Assembly: GCA_946537565.1 (NCBI GenBank)
Contig: CAMNFW010000005.1
Span: 1 to 21,445, forward strand
Length of the DNA: 21,445 nt
Source of the DNA: an uncultured Ruminococcus sp.
Lineage (GTDB): Bacteria > Bacillota > Clostridia > Oscillospirales > Ruminococcaceae
Direction of reading: 5' to 3'
Shown here: positions 1-9,315 of the stretch, piece after piece
How positions within the stretch are numbered: the stretch's first letter is position 1
How the letters are laid out: every line of letters starts with the position of its first letter
The notes under the pieces: model-generated
What the model was told of the DNA's origin: nothing
Databases searched by the model: none
What the model saw: the letters and a program-made list of their open reading frames with translations, nothing else
Position numbers and translations under genes: made by a program

Positions 1-1
1 G

Positions 2-1267
2 TTCTGGACTGAAACAAGTCTGGGAACTTGTCTGAAGCTGCTGGTGACAATCCTGCTGTCCTTATTATATATTTATGAGCTGTTTGGCGGCGGAAGAGAA
101 AAATCCCCTTCAAAACGTCTTAAGCGCATCGACAGGGGAGCAGGCAGAATATGGCTGGGTGGAATATCTGCCTTTGCTGAAATTTTTGTTATCATATGGT
201 ATTTCAATAAAACCGACAGCGGCGCTGCTGCAAAAACATTTTCTATTGTTATGCCAGTGCTTACGATCGCACTTCTGATAATATCCGGACTTATAGCGGT
301 GTCAGTCGGTTCAAAACAGATAAAGCCAAAGGATCATATTCTGCTGCTGCTTTTCTGGTGGGTGCCGGTGGTGAATATTTTTATGATCCGCAGCTTCTAT
401 AAAACCGCCCGTCGGGAGTATTACTTTGAAAGCGCAAAGGAAGAAATTGAAAACGCCCGGGCAGAAAATGAGATTTGTTCAACAAAATATCCCATACTCA
501 TGGTGCATGGAATCTTTTTCCGTGACTGGCAGCTTATGAATTACTGGGGACGAATCCCGGCTACTCTTATCCGCAATGGAGCTAAGGTTTATTACGGCAG
601 GCAGCAGTCTGCTCAGTCTGTGGCGGACAGTGCAGCTGAGCTGAAAGATACTATCCTTAAGATAATCGAAGAAACCGGTGCTGAAAAAGTCAATATCATC
701 GCTCACTCCAAAGGCGGTCTGGATTCACGTTATGCAGTCAGCTGCTTGGGAATGGACAAGTATGTTGCAACGATCACCACGATCAATACTCCTCACAATG
801 GCTGCGACATGGTTGACTATCTGCTGAAAAAGGTGCCGCAGGGAATGGTGGATTTTCTTGAAAAGCGCTATAATAAGCTGTTTACAGTTCTGGGTGATAC
901 TAAGCCGAATTTTCTTGCAGGAGTATACGATCTCAGTGCAGTAAATGCAGCTGCATTAAACGAGAAAATGCCGGATTCACCGGAGGTTTCCTACAGAAGC
1001 TATATGTCAGTTATGAGCTGCGCAGGATCAGCAGGATTTCCGCTGAACATAGGCTATTTGCTGATAAAAAAGCTCAACGGTGCTAATGATGGTCTTGTTT
1101 GGGAAGGTTCAGCAGCTCATGGTAAATTCACACTGGTGAAGTCACCGCATAAGAGAGGCATCAGCCACGGCGATGTCATAGACCTGTTCAGGGAAAACAT
1201 CGAGGGTTACGATGTCCGTGAGTTCTATGCAGATATCGTAAAACAGCTAAAGAATGAGGGTTATTGA
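2..1267 (+). CDS. Membrane-anchored lipase-like alpha/beta hydrolase (5' end probably cut by window)
   Basis: The frame is open to the left edge, so the gene may begin outside the window. The first start inside is GTG at 44 (407 aa), with no convincing ribosome-binding site before it. Numbering from that GTG, the N-terminal third has hydrophobic segments at about 1-14, 37-54, 64-88 and 98-116, and the rest is soluble. The soluble part has the lipase hallmarks: a strand with oxyanion-type HG (ILMVHG, 151-156), a nucleophile elbow AHSKGG with Ser222, a following INTPHNG segment, NDG with Asp349 and SHGD with His375. I infer a Ser222-Asp349-His375 triad. This matches triacylglycerol lipase/esterase-like hydrolases; the substrate is unknown. 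The membrane part suggests action at the membrane on lipids or esters. Its 3' end overlaps the convergent gene by 7 nt, with no terminator between. Confidence 0.75.
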   Translation, partial: FWTETSLGTCLKLLVTILLSLLYIYELFGGGREKSPSKRLKRIDRGAGRIWLGGISAFAEIFVIIWYFNKTDSGAAAKTFSIVMPVLTIALLIISGLIAVSVGSKQIKPKDHILLLLFWWVPVVNIFMIRSFYKTARREYYFESAKEEIENARAENEICSTKYPILMVHGIFFRDWQLMNYWGRIPATLIRNGAKVYYGRQQSAQSVADSAAELKDTILKIIEETGAEKVNIIAHSKGGLDSRYAVSCLGMDKYVATITTINTPHNGCDMVDYLLKKVPQGMVDFLEKRYNKLFTVLGDTKPNFLAGVYDLSAVNAAALNEKMPDSPEVSYRSYMSVMSCAGSAGFPLNIGYLLIKKLNGANDGLVWEGSAAHGKFTLVKSPHKRGISHGDVIDLFRENIEGYDVREFYADIVKQLKNEGY

Positions 1268-1686
1268 TAGCCTTGAATTCCAGGCTCTGACTTCTGGCAG
1301 ACCGAGAATTTTGTGTTAATGATACGGCAAAGTCCAAAGGCTGGTATACATATCAGAAACCAGCCTGCGCTGAACAGCGGACAGATCTGCCCCATAAAAT
1401 TCAGCGCAAGATCAGAATAATCCCAGACCTGCCATTTCATTATGATATTGTCGAATATCCCCACGCACAGTTCAATGCAGGTTATCATAAATGCCCCGAT
1501 AAAGCAGCGTTTCAGCAGGTTCATACGCCGCAGCTGATTGATCCTGTAAAGCAGTGCGAGGACTATGCCGCCGGTAAGTGACATTGTCCAGTGAGTGTAG
1601 CCTCTGCCGGTTATCTCCAGAAGGCTGTAAATAAAATACCCCATGAGAAATGCAAAGGCATAGGGTGAAAATTTGTAGAAATTCAT
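1261..1686 (-). CDS. Small multi-pass membrane protein, putative 'ABC-transporter type IV' family
   Basis: 141 aa, mostly hydrophobic, with likely membrane segments at about 8-25, 33-48, 60-80 and 100-125. The segment at about 87-106 (VWDYSDLALNFMGQICPLFS) resembles the conserved W-x-YS...N-x-x-GQIC...FS signature of the Pfam family called putative ABC-transporter type IV (PF06541). No ATPase or substrate-binding partner lies beside it, and the family has no established function, so a transport role should not be assumed. The ATG is supported by a GAGGT Shine-Dalgarno about 10 nt upstream. It is divergent from malQ across a shared 247-nt region holding a palindrome, and it overlaps the convergent hydrolase gene by 7 nt at its 3' end. 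Confidence 0.7.
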   Translation of the reverse strand: MNFYKFSPYAFAFLMGYFIYSLLEITGRGYTHWTMSLTGGIVLALLYRINQLRRMNLLKRCFIGAFMITCIELCVGIFDNIIMKWQVWDYSDLALNFMGQICPLFSAGWFLICIPAFGLCRIINTKFSVCQKSEPGIQGYQ

Positions 1687-1716
1687 AAAATAAGTACCTC
1701 AGTTCTGTAGGATATG

Positions 1717-1738
1717 CTGATATTATTTGTAATATCAG
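1717..1738. repeat. Perfect 9-bp inverted repeat, candidate operator between divergent genes
   Basis: CTGATATTA-TTTG-TAATATCAG, arms perfect, loop 4 nt. It lies in the divergent region between the small membrane protein gene and malQ. It occupies the -35 and spacer of the best malQ promoter candidate, and its other end could serve as a -35 (CTGATA) for the minus-strand gene (N18, TATCCT). The position suits a repressor site; no regulator gene is nearby to name it. Confidence 0.5.
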
Positions 1739-1745
1739 ACATAAT
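1717..1745 (+). promoter_or_regulatory. Candidate sigma-A promoter for malQ
   Basis: CTGATA (1717-1722), 17-nt spacer, CATAAT (1740-1745): 4/6 and 5/6 matches to consensus. Transcription would start near 1752 and leave a leader of about 180 nt before malQ. That leader contains a 12-bp palindrome AAATTGCAATTT (1842-1853) and widely spaced complementary arms at 1781-1789 and 1900-1908. Confidence 0.4.
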
Positions 1746-1780
1746 ATACACAGTTAATTTTTTATACGATCTAAAAATGG

Positions 1781-1908
1781 TCAGCCGTTATTCAGATACA
1801 AAACCTATCCTTCAGCAAAAGTGAAAATCTTTTAGTAAAGGAAATTGCAATTTTTTCAAAGTATTATTCTTTGAGAAGTATGGTGTTGGGGTTTAAAGAA
1901 ACGGCTGA
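1781..1908 (+). repeat. Long-range 9-bp inverted repeat in malQ leader
   Basis: TCAGCCGTT at 1781-1789 is the exact reverse complement of AACGGCTGA at 1900-1908. The right arm ends about 9 nt before the AAAGGAAAG Shine-Dalgarno region of malQ. In the mRNA it could close a domain of about 128 nt; chance complementarity is not excluded. Confidence 0.35.
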
Positions 1909-1933
1909 GTGACCAGAAAGGAAAGTACGTTAT

Positions 1934-3406
1934 ATGCGAAAAAGCTGCATAATTATGCATATTTCAAGCCTGCCGTCAGAGTACGGCATCGGCAAAATGG
2001 GAAAGCACGCTTTTGATTTCGTGGACTTTCTCAAAAGCGCCGGAGTGAAATGCTGGCAGATACTGCCTCTTTCACCGACCAGCTACGGTGATTCTCCGTA
2101 TCAGTCATTTTCAGTAAATGCCGGAAATCCTTACTTCATCGACTTTGATATACTTGAGGGCGATGAATTGCTGGAGCGTCATGAGTATTCCAGCTACACA
2201 TGGGAGTCAGAGCCGGGAAAGGTTGACTACAGCATTATTTATGAAAACTGCTTTGAAGTGCTGAAAATAGCCTATTCCCGCTTTAAACCAGCACGATTCC
2301 CGGAGTACAAAAAGTTCTGCGACGATAATAAATCATGGCTGGACGAGTATGCTCTCTTCATGTCACTTAAATCTAAAAACGGCGGAAAGGCTTGGTATGA
2401 GTGGGACGAGGAAATTGCTATGCACCGTCCGAAGGCTGTTGCTGCTGCAAAAAAAGATCTGAAAAAGGAGATCGGTTTCTATAAGTTTATTCAGTTTGAA
2501 TTCAGCAGACAGTGGAATGAATTGAAGAAATATGCCAACAGCTGCGGTATTGAAATAGTAGGAGATATTCCGATATACTGCGCTTTAGACAGCGTTGAGG
2601 CATGGTCGCAGCCGAAGCTTTTCTGGTTTGACAAAAAGCGCAGACCGGTGTGTGTTGCCGGCTGTCCGCCCGATGAGTTTTCACCGACAGGTCAGCTATG
2701 GGGAAATCCGCTGTATGACTGGAGCTACCATAAAAAAACAGGCTATGAGTGGTGGATAAACCGTATCGAGTCAGCTTCTAAAACTTATGATATTGTCCGT
2801 ATCGACCATTTCAGAGGCTTCGAGAGCTATTATACCATTCCTTTCGGTAATGAGGATGCAACTATTGGCGAGTGGAAAAAAGGTCCGGATCATGAGCTTT
2901 TCAAGCTGGCTGAGGAGAAGCTGGGCAGACTGAATATCATTGCTGAGGATCTTGGATTTATAACTCCGGAGGTTCGTGCAATGCTGGACAACTGCGGATA
3001 TCCGGGAATGAAGGTTTTGCAGTTTGGATTCAGTGATGGCGAAAATGAGCATCTTCCGCACAATTTTACGACAACTAATTGTTTCGCATACACCGGCACT
3101 CATGACAACGAAACGCTTATAGGCTGGGTTGAATCAATGGACAAGAAGTCGCTGAAATTCACCAGAAAATACCTGAATGTCCGTAAAAAGAGCGATATAC
3201 CGGCAGCCGTTATTCGTGCTGCATGGGGAAGCGTTGCACAGGTCGCAGCTGCCCAGATGCAGGATTTTCTTGATAGTCCTAAGAGCGGAAGGATGAACAC
3301 TCCCTCAACTCTCGGCGGCAACTGGCAGTTCCGCACAAAGGAAAGCGATTTCACTCCTGAGCTGGCTAAGCATATTAAAAAACTTAACAAAATGTACAAT
3401 AGATGA
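1934..3406 (+). CDS. malQ: 4-alpha-glucanotransferase (amylomaltase, GH77)
   Basis: 490 aa, the normal length for a bacterial GH77 enzyme. It transfers alpha-1,4-glucan segments between malto-oligosaccharides, releasing glucose and producing longer chains that phosphorylase can use; it is cytoplasmic (no signal peptide). Family landmarks are all present: the N-terminal SSLPSEYGIG (11-20), PLSPTSYGDSPYQ (45-57), NPYFID (65-70), PPDEFSPTGQLWGNP (245-259), RIDHFRGF with nucleophile Asp291, AEDLG with acid/base Glu338, THDNET with Asp391, and NTPSTLGGNWQFR (455-467). The ATG has an AAAGGAAAG Shine-Dalgarno about 9 nt upstream. It is followed by glgP on the same strand after 156 nt with no clear terminator, so co-expression is likely. 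The palindrome and leader upstream may regulate both. Confidence 0.97.
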   Translation: MRKSCIIMHISSLPSEYGIGKMGKHAFDFVDFLKSAGVKCWQILPLSPTSYGDSPYQSFSVNAGNPYFIDFDILEGDELLERHEYSSYTWESEPGKVDYSIIYENCFEVLKIAYSRFKPARFPEYKKFCDDNKSWLDEYALFMSLKSKNGGKAWYEWDEEIAMHRPKAVAAAKKDLKKEIGFYKFIQFEFSRQWNELKKYANSCGIEIVGDIPIYCALDSVEAWSQPKLFWFDKKRRPVCVAGCPPDEFSPTGQLWGNPLYDWSYHKKTGYEWWINRIESASKTYDIVRIDHFRGFESYYTIPFGNEDATIGEWKKGPDHELFKLAEEKLGRLNIIAEDLGFITPEVRAMLDNCGYPGMKVLQFGFSDGENEHLPHNFTTTNCFAYTGTHDNETLIGWVESMDKKSLKFTRKYLNVRKKSDIPAAVIRAAWGSVAQVAAAQMQDFLDSPKSGRMNTPSTLGGNWQFRTKESDFTPELAKHIKKLNKMYNR

Positions 3407-3562
3407 TGCTGGTTTGCATTGTCAATTTGAGATATGTGTGATCAGTTAAGATGAAGTATAATTGCTGAATGCGGCAAATTATTTTTCATGTTGAATTGAT
3501 AGACTTATGAAAAAGAATTCTTCTTGAAAATAGTGGATAAATATACAATTCGGAGGACGAAA

Positions 3563-5917
3563 ATGGATAAAAATACATTTATGGAAAAATTCACCGGCAG
3601 ACTTCCAAAGGCTCTAAAGCAGGCTACCCCTCAGCAGCTTCACAATGCTCTGGGGGATACGATAATGGAGCTGTATGCTGATCAGTGGACTGAAAGCAGA
3701 CAGGAGCATCTGGCAAAGCGCCGGGCAGCCTATCTTTCAATGGAATTTCTGGTTGGACGAGCAGTGTACAATAATCTTCTCTGCCTGGGAATTTATGATC
3801 AGGTGAACGAGATTTTCAGTGAGCTTGGACTTGACCTGGCTGACCTCGAAGAGATAGAGGACGCTGCCCTCGGTAACGGAGGTCTTGGCAGACTTGCTGC
3901 CTGTTTCCTTGACTCTGCTGCTACACTGAGCCTTCCGCTGGACGGTTATGGAATCCGCTATAAGTACGGCCTGTTTAAGCAGTCCATTGTTGATGGTTTC
4001 CAGAAAGAGGATATTGATGACTGGACAAAATATGGCGACTGCTGGTCAAAGCGCTGTGACGCTGAGACTGTTATTATTGAATACAATGGTCAGACAGTGA
4101 AGGCTGTGCCGTATGATATGCCCGTATTTGGCTGTAAAACAAGAAATATCGGTACTCTCAGGCTATGGCAGGCTGAACCGGTCAAGGAGTTTGACTTTGA
4201 TACTTTCAATCAGCAGAATTATCTTGAAGCCTCAAAGGAGAAGATTTTTGCCGAAGATATTTCTCGTGTGCTTTATCCCAATGATGATACCAACGAGGGC
4301 AAGAAGCTTCGTCTTAAGCAGCAGTATTTCTTTAGCTGTGCGTCACTGACGGACATTCTCAGAAAGCATAAGCAGCGTTTCGGTACACTTGATAATATTG
4401 CAGATTATATATCAGTTCAGCTGAATGACACACATCCGGTAATATCAATTCCCGAACTTATACGCCAGCTGGTTGACAATGAAGGCTGGACCTTTGAAAA
4501 AGCCCTTGCTACAGCTAAGAAAGTGTTTAATTACACAAATCATACTGTAATGCAGGAGGCACTTGAAAAATGGTGGATAGGACTTGTGCAGGAGGTTCTG
4601 CCGAGAATTTATGAGATCATAATTCAGATCAATGAAGAGCTTATTGCTGAGATGTATGCGCATGGCGTACAAAAAGATAAGATCAACCGTATCAAAATAA
4701 TCAAAGGCGAGCTTATTCATATGGCAGACATGGCTTGCTATGCTTCAAGTCATATCAATGGAGTTGCAGAGATCCACACTCAGATTCTTAAAGATACAGT
4801 TCTTTCTGACTGGTACAGTTTATATCCAGAGCGTTTCCGCAACGAGACCAATGGAATAACTCAGCGCCGCTGGCTTGCACTTTGTAATATGGAGCTTTCC
4901 GGTCTTATCACCGAGCTACTGGGAAATGATGAATGGATAACGGATCTTGATAAGCTTAAGGAACTGGAAAAATTTGCCGATGATGAAGCTGTTCTCAGAC
5001 GGTTCATTGACATAAAACAGGTCAAAAAATCTCAGCTGGCTGATTTTATCAAGTTGCATGACGGCATAGACATAGATCCCACATCAATTTTTGATATTCA
5101 GATCAAGCGTCTTCATGAGTATAAGCGTCAGCTGCTGAATGCTTTTTCAATGCTTTGGCTTTACTATGGAATCAAGGACGGAAGTATAAAGGATATTGCG
5201 CCTGTTACGTTTATTTTCGGAGCAAAGTCAGCTCCAGGATACCGCCGTGCAAAGGCAATAATCAAGTATATCAACGAGATTGGCAGGATCGTATCAAGCG
5301 ACCCTGACACAAAGGATATCATCAAGGTAGTATTTGTCCAGAACTACAATGTTTCTTACGCTGAGAAGCTGGTAGCAGCTGCTGATATTTCAGAGCAGAT
5401 ATCTACAGCGGGAACTGAAGCCTCTGGAACCGGTAACATGAAGCTGATGCTGAACGGTGCTGTTACACTCGGAACCTATGACGGTGCAAATATTGAAATT
5501 GTTCAGGAAGCTGGGGAAGAAAACAACTATATCTTTGGTGCAAAGGTTGAAGAGCTTGACGATATAATGCCAAACTATGACAGCCGCAAGGTTTTTGCTG
5601 AAGATGCTATGATAAAGAAAGTTGTATCTTCACTTATTGACGGCAGTGTTTCAGACGGCGGCAGCGGTGATTTCAGGGAGCTTTATATGTCTCTGCTGGA
5701 CGGTGCAAGCTGGCATTCGCCTGATAATTATTATCTGCTTGGCGATCTCCGCAGCTATATCGAAGCCAAACTCAGAACCAACAGCGATTATAGCAATGAT
5801 CGTCTTGGCTTTGCAAAGAAGCAGTGGCTTAATATGTGTAATGCCGGAAAATTCAGTTCTGACAGAACAATTGCAGATTATGCTGAAAACATCTGGGGAA
5901 TAAAGGCAGCTGAGTAA
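3563..5917 (+). CDS. glgP: Glycogen/maltodextrin phosphorylase (GT35)
   Basis: 784 aa from the ATG at 3563. I chose this over the upstream in-frame TTG at 3524 because CGGAGG lies 6 nt before it and the extra 13 residues do not look like the family. The enzyme cleaves non-reducing ends of alpha-1,4-glucan with phosphate to give glucose-1-phosphate in the cytoplasm. Seen: the AYLSMEF start of the catalytic core, GNGGLGRLAACFLDS, QLNDTHP (residues about 286-292), NETNGITQRRW (427-437), IFDIQIKRLHEYKRQ (509-523) and the PLP site EASGTGNMK with Lys627. Compared with about 750-840 aa in the family it is full length. It pairs functionally with MalQ upstream. The 156-nt gap holds a TATAAT (3457-3462) with no good -35, so an own promoter is possible but unproven. 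No glgB, glgC or glgA is in the window. Confidence 0.97.
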   Translation: MDKNTFMEKFTGRLPKALKQATPQQLHNALGDTIMELYADQWTESRQEHLAKRRAAYLSMEFLVGRAVYNNLLCLGIYDQVNEIFSELGLDLADLEEIEDAALGNGGLGRLAACFLDSAATLSLPLDGYGIRYKYGLFKQSIVDGFQKEDIDDWTKYGDCWSKRCDAETVIIEYNGQTVKAVPYDMPVFGCKTRNIGTLRLWQAEPVKEFDFDTFNQQNYLEASKEKIFAEDISRVLYPNDDTNEGKKLRLKQQYFFSCASLTDILRKHKQRFGTLDNIADYISVQLNDTHPVISIPELIRQLVDNEGWTFEKALATAKKVFNYTNHTVMQEALEKWWIGLVQEVLPRIYEIIIQINEELIAEMYAHGVQKDKINRIKIIKGELIHMADMACYASSHINGVAEIHTQILKDTVLSDWYSLYPERFRNETNGITQRRWLALCNMELSGLITELLGNDEWITDLDKLKELEKFADDEAVLRRFIDIKQVKKSQLADFIKLHDGIDIDPTSIFDIQIKRLHEYKRQLLNAFSMLWLYYGIKDGSIKDIAPVTFIFGAKSAPGYRRAKAIIKYINEIGRIVSSDPDTKDIIKVVFVQNYNVSYAEKLVAAADISEQISTAGTEASGTGNMKLMLNGAVTLGTYDGANIEIVQEAGEENNYIFGAKVEELDDIMPNYDSRKVFAEDAMIKKVVSSLIDGSVSDGGSGDFRELYMSLLDGASWHSPDNYYLLGDLRSYIEAKLRTNSDYSNDRLGFAKKQWLNMCNAGKFSSDRTIADYAENIWGIKAAE

Positions 5918-6015
5918 TATATAATAAGCTGTCGATGACAATGTTTATTTTATAGTTTTAACAGCAGGCGTTTCTCATTCATGATAACCGGCAATTAATA
6001 GCAGTGAAAATAACA

Positions 6016-6064
6016 AACTGCCCCGAAGCAATATATCATTTGATATAACGCTTTCGGGGCAGTT
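6016..6064. terminator. Bidirectional rho-independent terminator with nested hairpin
   Basis: AACTGCCCCGAAGC (6016-6029) pairs with GCTTTCGGGGCAGTT (6050-6064) with one bulged base. The loop contains a second perfect stem, TATATCA (6032-6038) and TGATATA (6041-6047). On the + strand it is followed by a T-rich tract (AATTTTTATTT), suiting termination of malQ-glgP. On the minus strand it is followed by TTGTTATTTT, suiting termination of the rnjA-ftsH cluster. It sits between the convergent stops of glgP and ftsH. Confidence 0.9.
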
Positions 6065-6109
6065 AATTTTTATTTGTGAGAATTAAACGGTGGATATTAC
6101 TGTTAATAA

Positions 6110-7972
6110 TTATACAGTCATTGCTTCGATATCAGCATCGGTTATTTCGCCACGCATGATCTTCTCGAACTCTGCATTGTCGATCTTCTCAAATTTAAGA
6201 AGATACTTTGCAAGGAGGTGGAGCTTGTCGATATTGGCAGTCAGGATAGCACGGCAGTCTGAATAAGCCTTTTCGATAATACCCTTGATCTCCTCATCGA
6301 TTTTAGCAGCAGTGATCTCGCTGTAATTTCTTGTGTGACCGTAGTCCTTGCCGAGGAAAACTTCATCATTGTCAGAGCCATAGACAACGGTTCCGAGTTT
6401 TTCGGAGAATCCGTATTTTGTGACCATACTTCTGGCGATATTTGTAGCACGTTCAATGTCATTGGAAGCGCCAGTGCAGATATCGTCAAGAATAAGTTCT
6501 TCGGCAACACGACCGCCAAGCAGCATGATAATATTCTCACGCATCTGATTTCTTGAAACGTGTCTGTCATCGTTATCCGGACGGGTAACTGTCAGACCGG
6601 CAGCCATACCACGCTGAATTATAGTGACCTGATGAACCTTGTCCTGAGTGGGAAGGTTGAAGGCAGCGATAGCGTGACCGGACTCATGGTAAGCAGTAAC
6701 ACGCTTATCGTGGTCAGTAACGAGGCGGGATTTTTTCTCCGGACCGGCAATGACCTTCATGGTAGCCTCTTCAATATCAGCCTCAGTAATAGCCATTCTG
6801 CTGTTTCTTGCAGCGAGAAGAGCAGCTTCATTCAGGAGATTTTCAAGATCAGCGCCTGTGAATCCCTGAGTAGTCTGAGCGATGATCTTAAGATCAACAT
6901 CAGGACCCAAGGGTTTATTTTTAGCATGAACTTTGAGGATCTCCTCACGTCCTTTTACATCTGGATAACCGACAACGATCTGTCTGTCGAATCTTCCAGG
7001 TCGGAGCAGAGCTGGGTCGAGGATATCACGGCGGTTGGTGGCAGCGATAACGATAACGCTTTCGTTGCCTGTGAAACCGTCCATTTCAACGAGCAGCTGG
7101 TTAAGTGTCTGTTCACGTTCATCGTGACCGCCGCCGAGACCGGCACCTCTGTGACGGCCGACAGCATCGATCTCGTCGATGAAAATAATAGCAGGGGCGT
7201 GTTTTTTAGCCTGTTCAAAGAGATCACGGACACGGGAAGCGCCCACACCAACGAACATTTCCACAAAGTCAGAACCTGAGATCGGGAAGAATGGGCAGCC
7301 GGCTTCACCGGCAACAGCTCTTGCAAGAAGGGTCTTACCTGTACCAGGAGGGCCGAGGAGAAGCACACCCTTAGGAACTTTAGCTCCGATCTCAGCGTAT
7401 TTCTTTGGGTGTTTCAGGAAGTCAACGATCTCCTGAAGCTCCTGTTTTTCCTCATCAGCGCCGGCAACGTCATCGAAGGTAGCTTTTCTTGCACTTGCAC
7501 CAGATTTAAGGTTAGCCTTGCCGAAGGAGGTATACTTACCGCCGCTGCTGCTCTGTTTCATCATGAAATAGAGGATAGCGATACCCAGCAGAACGGTGAG
7601 AACGACAGGGATAAGGGAATAGAGCCAGGTTCTGTCGGTAATCTTGATATAGTTCTGTTCCAGAGGTTCATTGGGATACTTTTTGTTATACTCAACACGG
7701 TAGTCCTTAGTATCCTGATAGAAGATATCAACATTTGGAACGTTATACTTTTGTTTAGCAGTCTCACCACGGAGCTGATAAACCAACTCACCGGTACCAA
7801 GATCGAGCTCATAGTAGCAGACCTCATAGTTATCGAAGTGGCTGATGACTTCGGTATAATCGGTCTTGTCGGCACTGCTGCTGATTTTGCTGCTGACAAA
7901 ATAGATGCAGAATATAGCTATGATAATGATCATAATGTAGGTAAAAATGCCTTTGCTTTTTTTAGGTGTCAA
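6110..7972 (-). CDS. ftsH: ATP-dependent zinc metalloprotease FtsH
   Basis: About 620 aa from TTG at 7972, chosen because GGAG lies 8 nt before it. A GTG at 7981 is in frame but has GGAG directly against it, and a longer frame to 8065 would run deep into tilS. It is a membrane-anchored AAA+ protease degrading unfolded or short-lived membrane and cytosolic proteins. Order from the TTG: membrane segment about 10-27, extracytoplasmic domain 30-115, membrane segment 117-137, AAA+ domain with Walker A GPPGTGKT (207-214), Walker B IIFIDEID (262-269) and second region of homology RPGRFDR (324-330), then the zinc site HESGH (429-433) and the third ligand Asp505 in SND. The stop is followed by the bidirectional terminator. 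tilS ends 1 nt upstream, implying translational coupling. In Bacillus, hpt lies between tilS and ftsH; it is absent here. Confidence 0.96.
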   Translation of the reverse strand: MTPKKSKGIFTYIMIIIIAIFCIYFVSSKISSSADKTDYTEVISHFDNYEVCYYELDLGTGELVYQLRGETAKQKYNVPNVDIFYQDTKDYRVEYNKKYPNEPLEQNYIKITDRTWLYSLIPVVLTVLLGIAILYFMMKQSSSGGKYTSFGKANLKSGASARKATFDDVAGADEEKQELQEIVDFLKHPKKYAEIGAKVPKGVLLLGPPGTGKTLLARAVAGEAGCPFFPISGSDFVEMFVGVGASRVRDLFEQAKKHAPAIIFIDEIDAVGRHRGAGLGGGHDEREQTLNQLLVEMDGFTGNESVIVIAATNRRDILDPALLRPGRFDRQIVVGYPDVKGREEILKVHAKNKPLGPDVDLKIIAQTTQGFTGADLENLLNEAALLAARNSRMAITEADIEEATMKVIAGPEKKSRLVTDHDKRVTAYHESGHAIAAFNLPTQDKVHQVTIIQRGMAAGLTVTRPDNDDRHVSRNQMRENIIMLLGGRVAEELILDDICTGASNDIERATNIARSMVTKYGFSEKLGTVVYGSDNDEVFLGKDYGHTRNYSEITAAKIDEEIKGIIEKAYSDCRAILTANIDKLHLLAKYLLKFEKIDNAEFEKIMRGEITDADIEAMTV

Positions 7973-7973
7973 G

Positions 7974-9314
7974 CTATTCACTCCAATCTGAAACAGTGAT
8001 CTTAAGCAGTCTTTTAGTGGATTTATCCGGTGCAGCACGCTGGGCGACGCCGATGCACTCAGCAAAAACTGTACCCAGATCGTCCTGGATAAAGTGCAGA
8101 AACTGACGCTTATCCTTAGGAACTGTTTCGTTTATTAATTTTTTAACAGAGGAAGCGAAGCTTCTTCCGCAGAGCTGGATCTTGTCGCCGAATCTGCGAT
8201 TTCTTAAAACAGCTCTTCCCTTTATTTTATCATAATCCAGGAGATAAAATGTTAAGTTTTTATGAATATCTTCAACTTTCGCCATTTCGTCACATAACAG
8301 CAGCTGACACGTTAATTTTTTGTCAGGAAATAACCTGTTGTCACCGATTTCAAGAGGACAGAAAAGCTCCTGATGATCAGATTTCTGGATCTGTTCAAGC
8401 TCAATGCAGCCGTTGGCAGCGATCAGAAAGAACTGACCTGAGATATTGATTTTGCCGCCGGAAATCAGGATATGGTCGGCTTCCTCCAGTCTGTCGAAGG
8501 AATATGGCAGGGAATTGTCAGACAGAAGCCGGGCGATGCAGCGTTTTCTCACAACAGACGGAAATACATTCAGTCCGTTTAGTTTACAGCCGGATCTGCA
8601 CAATTTTTCAGCCTTATTGGTTTCAGCTTCGATGAAGCTGTTTTCCTCACGGAGAGCGGAAACAGAGCGGACTGATGTGGCATTAATAGAAGGGTTAAGC
8701 TCGGTGAGCAGAGGGATTATCTGATGTCTTATTTTATTCCGGGTATAGTCATCGGACAGATTAGTGCTGTCGGTGACGAAGGATTCACCGAGAGTTTCAA
8801 GAGAAGAAATAATTTCTTGTCTTGTAACATTGAGGATAGGACGGATAATATTTCCTCTTACGGGAGGAATACCGGCGAGACCTTTAAGGCCAGAGCCTCT
8901 TGTTAGGTTCAGGATCAAGGTTTCGAGGTTATCATTGGCATTGTGAGCTGTGGCGAGTTTTTTGCCGGAGGAATAATTTTTAAAAATATCATATCTGAGT
9001 TTACGGGCAGCCTCTTCATCTGAGAGACTGTTTTCATCAGCAAATTTTTTAACATTGCATGAAACCGCCGTAAATGGGATATCCAGCCGTTTGCACAGCT
9101 GGCGGCAGAATTCCTGATCCCGGTCACTTTCTGCGCCACGCAGACAATGATTGACATGAAGAGCTTCAACGCTTATGCCTAATGCAGAGCTTAATTTATT
9201 CAGCATCAGCAGAAGATAAACGCTGTCAGCACCGCCGGATAATCCACAGACCACAGTGTCACCCGGCTGGAGCATTGAGTATTCATTAATAATAGATAAA
9301 ATTTTATCAGACAT
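7974..9314 (-). CDS. tilS: tRNA(Ile)-lysidine synthetase
   Basis: 446 aa. TilS attaches lysine to C34 of the CAU-anticodon tRNA-Ile using ATP, which converts it to an AUA reader; it is essential and cytoplasmic. The N-type ATP pyrophosphatase P-loop SGGADS is at 26-31. The family segments [25 protein letters not shown] and the tRNA-binding YTRNKIRHQ are clear. The C-terminal about 80 residues ([13 protein letters not shown] onward) fit the TilS C-terminal domain. The ATG at 9314 lies 1 nt after the dnaB stop (TGATATG), with GGAGAA inside the end of dnaB as Shine-Dalgarno, so translation is probably coupled. It ends 1 nt before the preferred ftsH start. Confidence 0.95.
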   Translation of the reverse strand: MSDKILSIINEYSMLQPGDTVVCGLSGGADSVYLLLMLNKLSSALGISVEALHVNHCLRGAESDRDQEFCRQLCKRLDIPFTAVSCNVKKFADENSLSDEEAARKLRYDIFKNYSSGKKLATAHNANDNLETLILNLTRGSGLKGLAGIPPVRGNIIRPILNVTRQEIISSLETLGESFVTDSTNLSDDYTRNKIRHQIIPLLTELNPSINATSVRSVSALREENSFIEAETNKAEKLCRSGCKLNGLNVFPSVVRKRCIARLLSDNSLPYSFDRLEEADHILISGGKINISGQFFLIAANGCIELEQIQKSDHQELFCPLEIGDNRLFPDKKLTCQLLLCDEMAKVEDIHKNLTFYLLDYDKIKGRAVLRNRRFGDKIQLCGRSFASSVKKLINETVPKDKRQFLHFIQDDLGTVFAECIGVAQRAAPDKSTKRLLKITVSDWSE

Positions 9315-9315
9315 A

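Noticed and set aside
3524..3562. TTG start 13 codons upstream of the glgP ATG
   Set aside because: The ATG at 3563 has CGGAGG at ideal spacing and the extra residues do not resemble phosphorylase N-termini.
6560..7279. 239-codon open frame on the + strand
   Set aside because: It lies wholly antisense to the AAA+ domain of ftsH, whose protein is strongly conserved; no ribosome-binding site or recognisable product.
7409..7999. 196-codon open frame on the + strand
   Set aside because: Antisense to the N-terminal part of ftsH; low-complexity product caused by the opposite codons.
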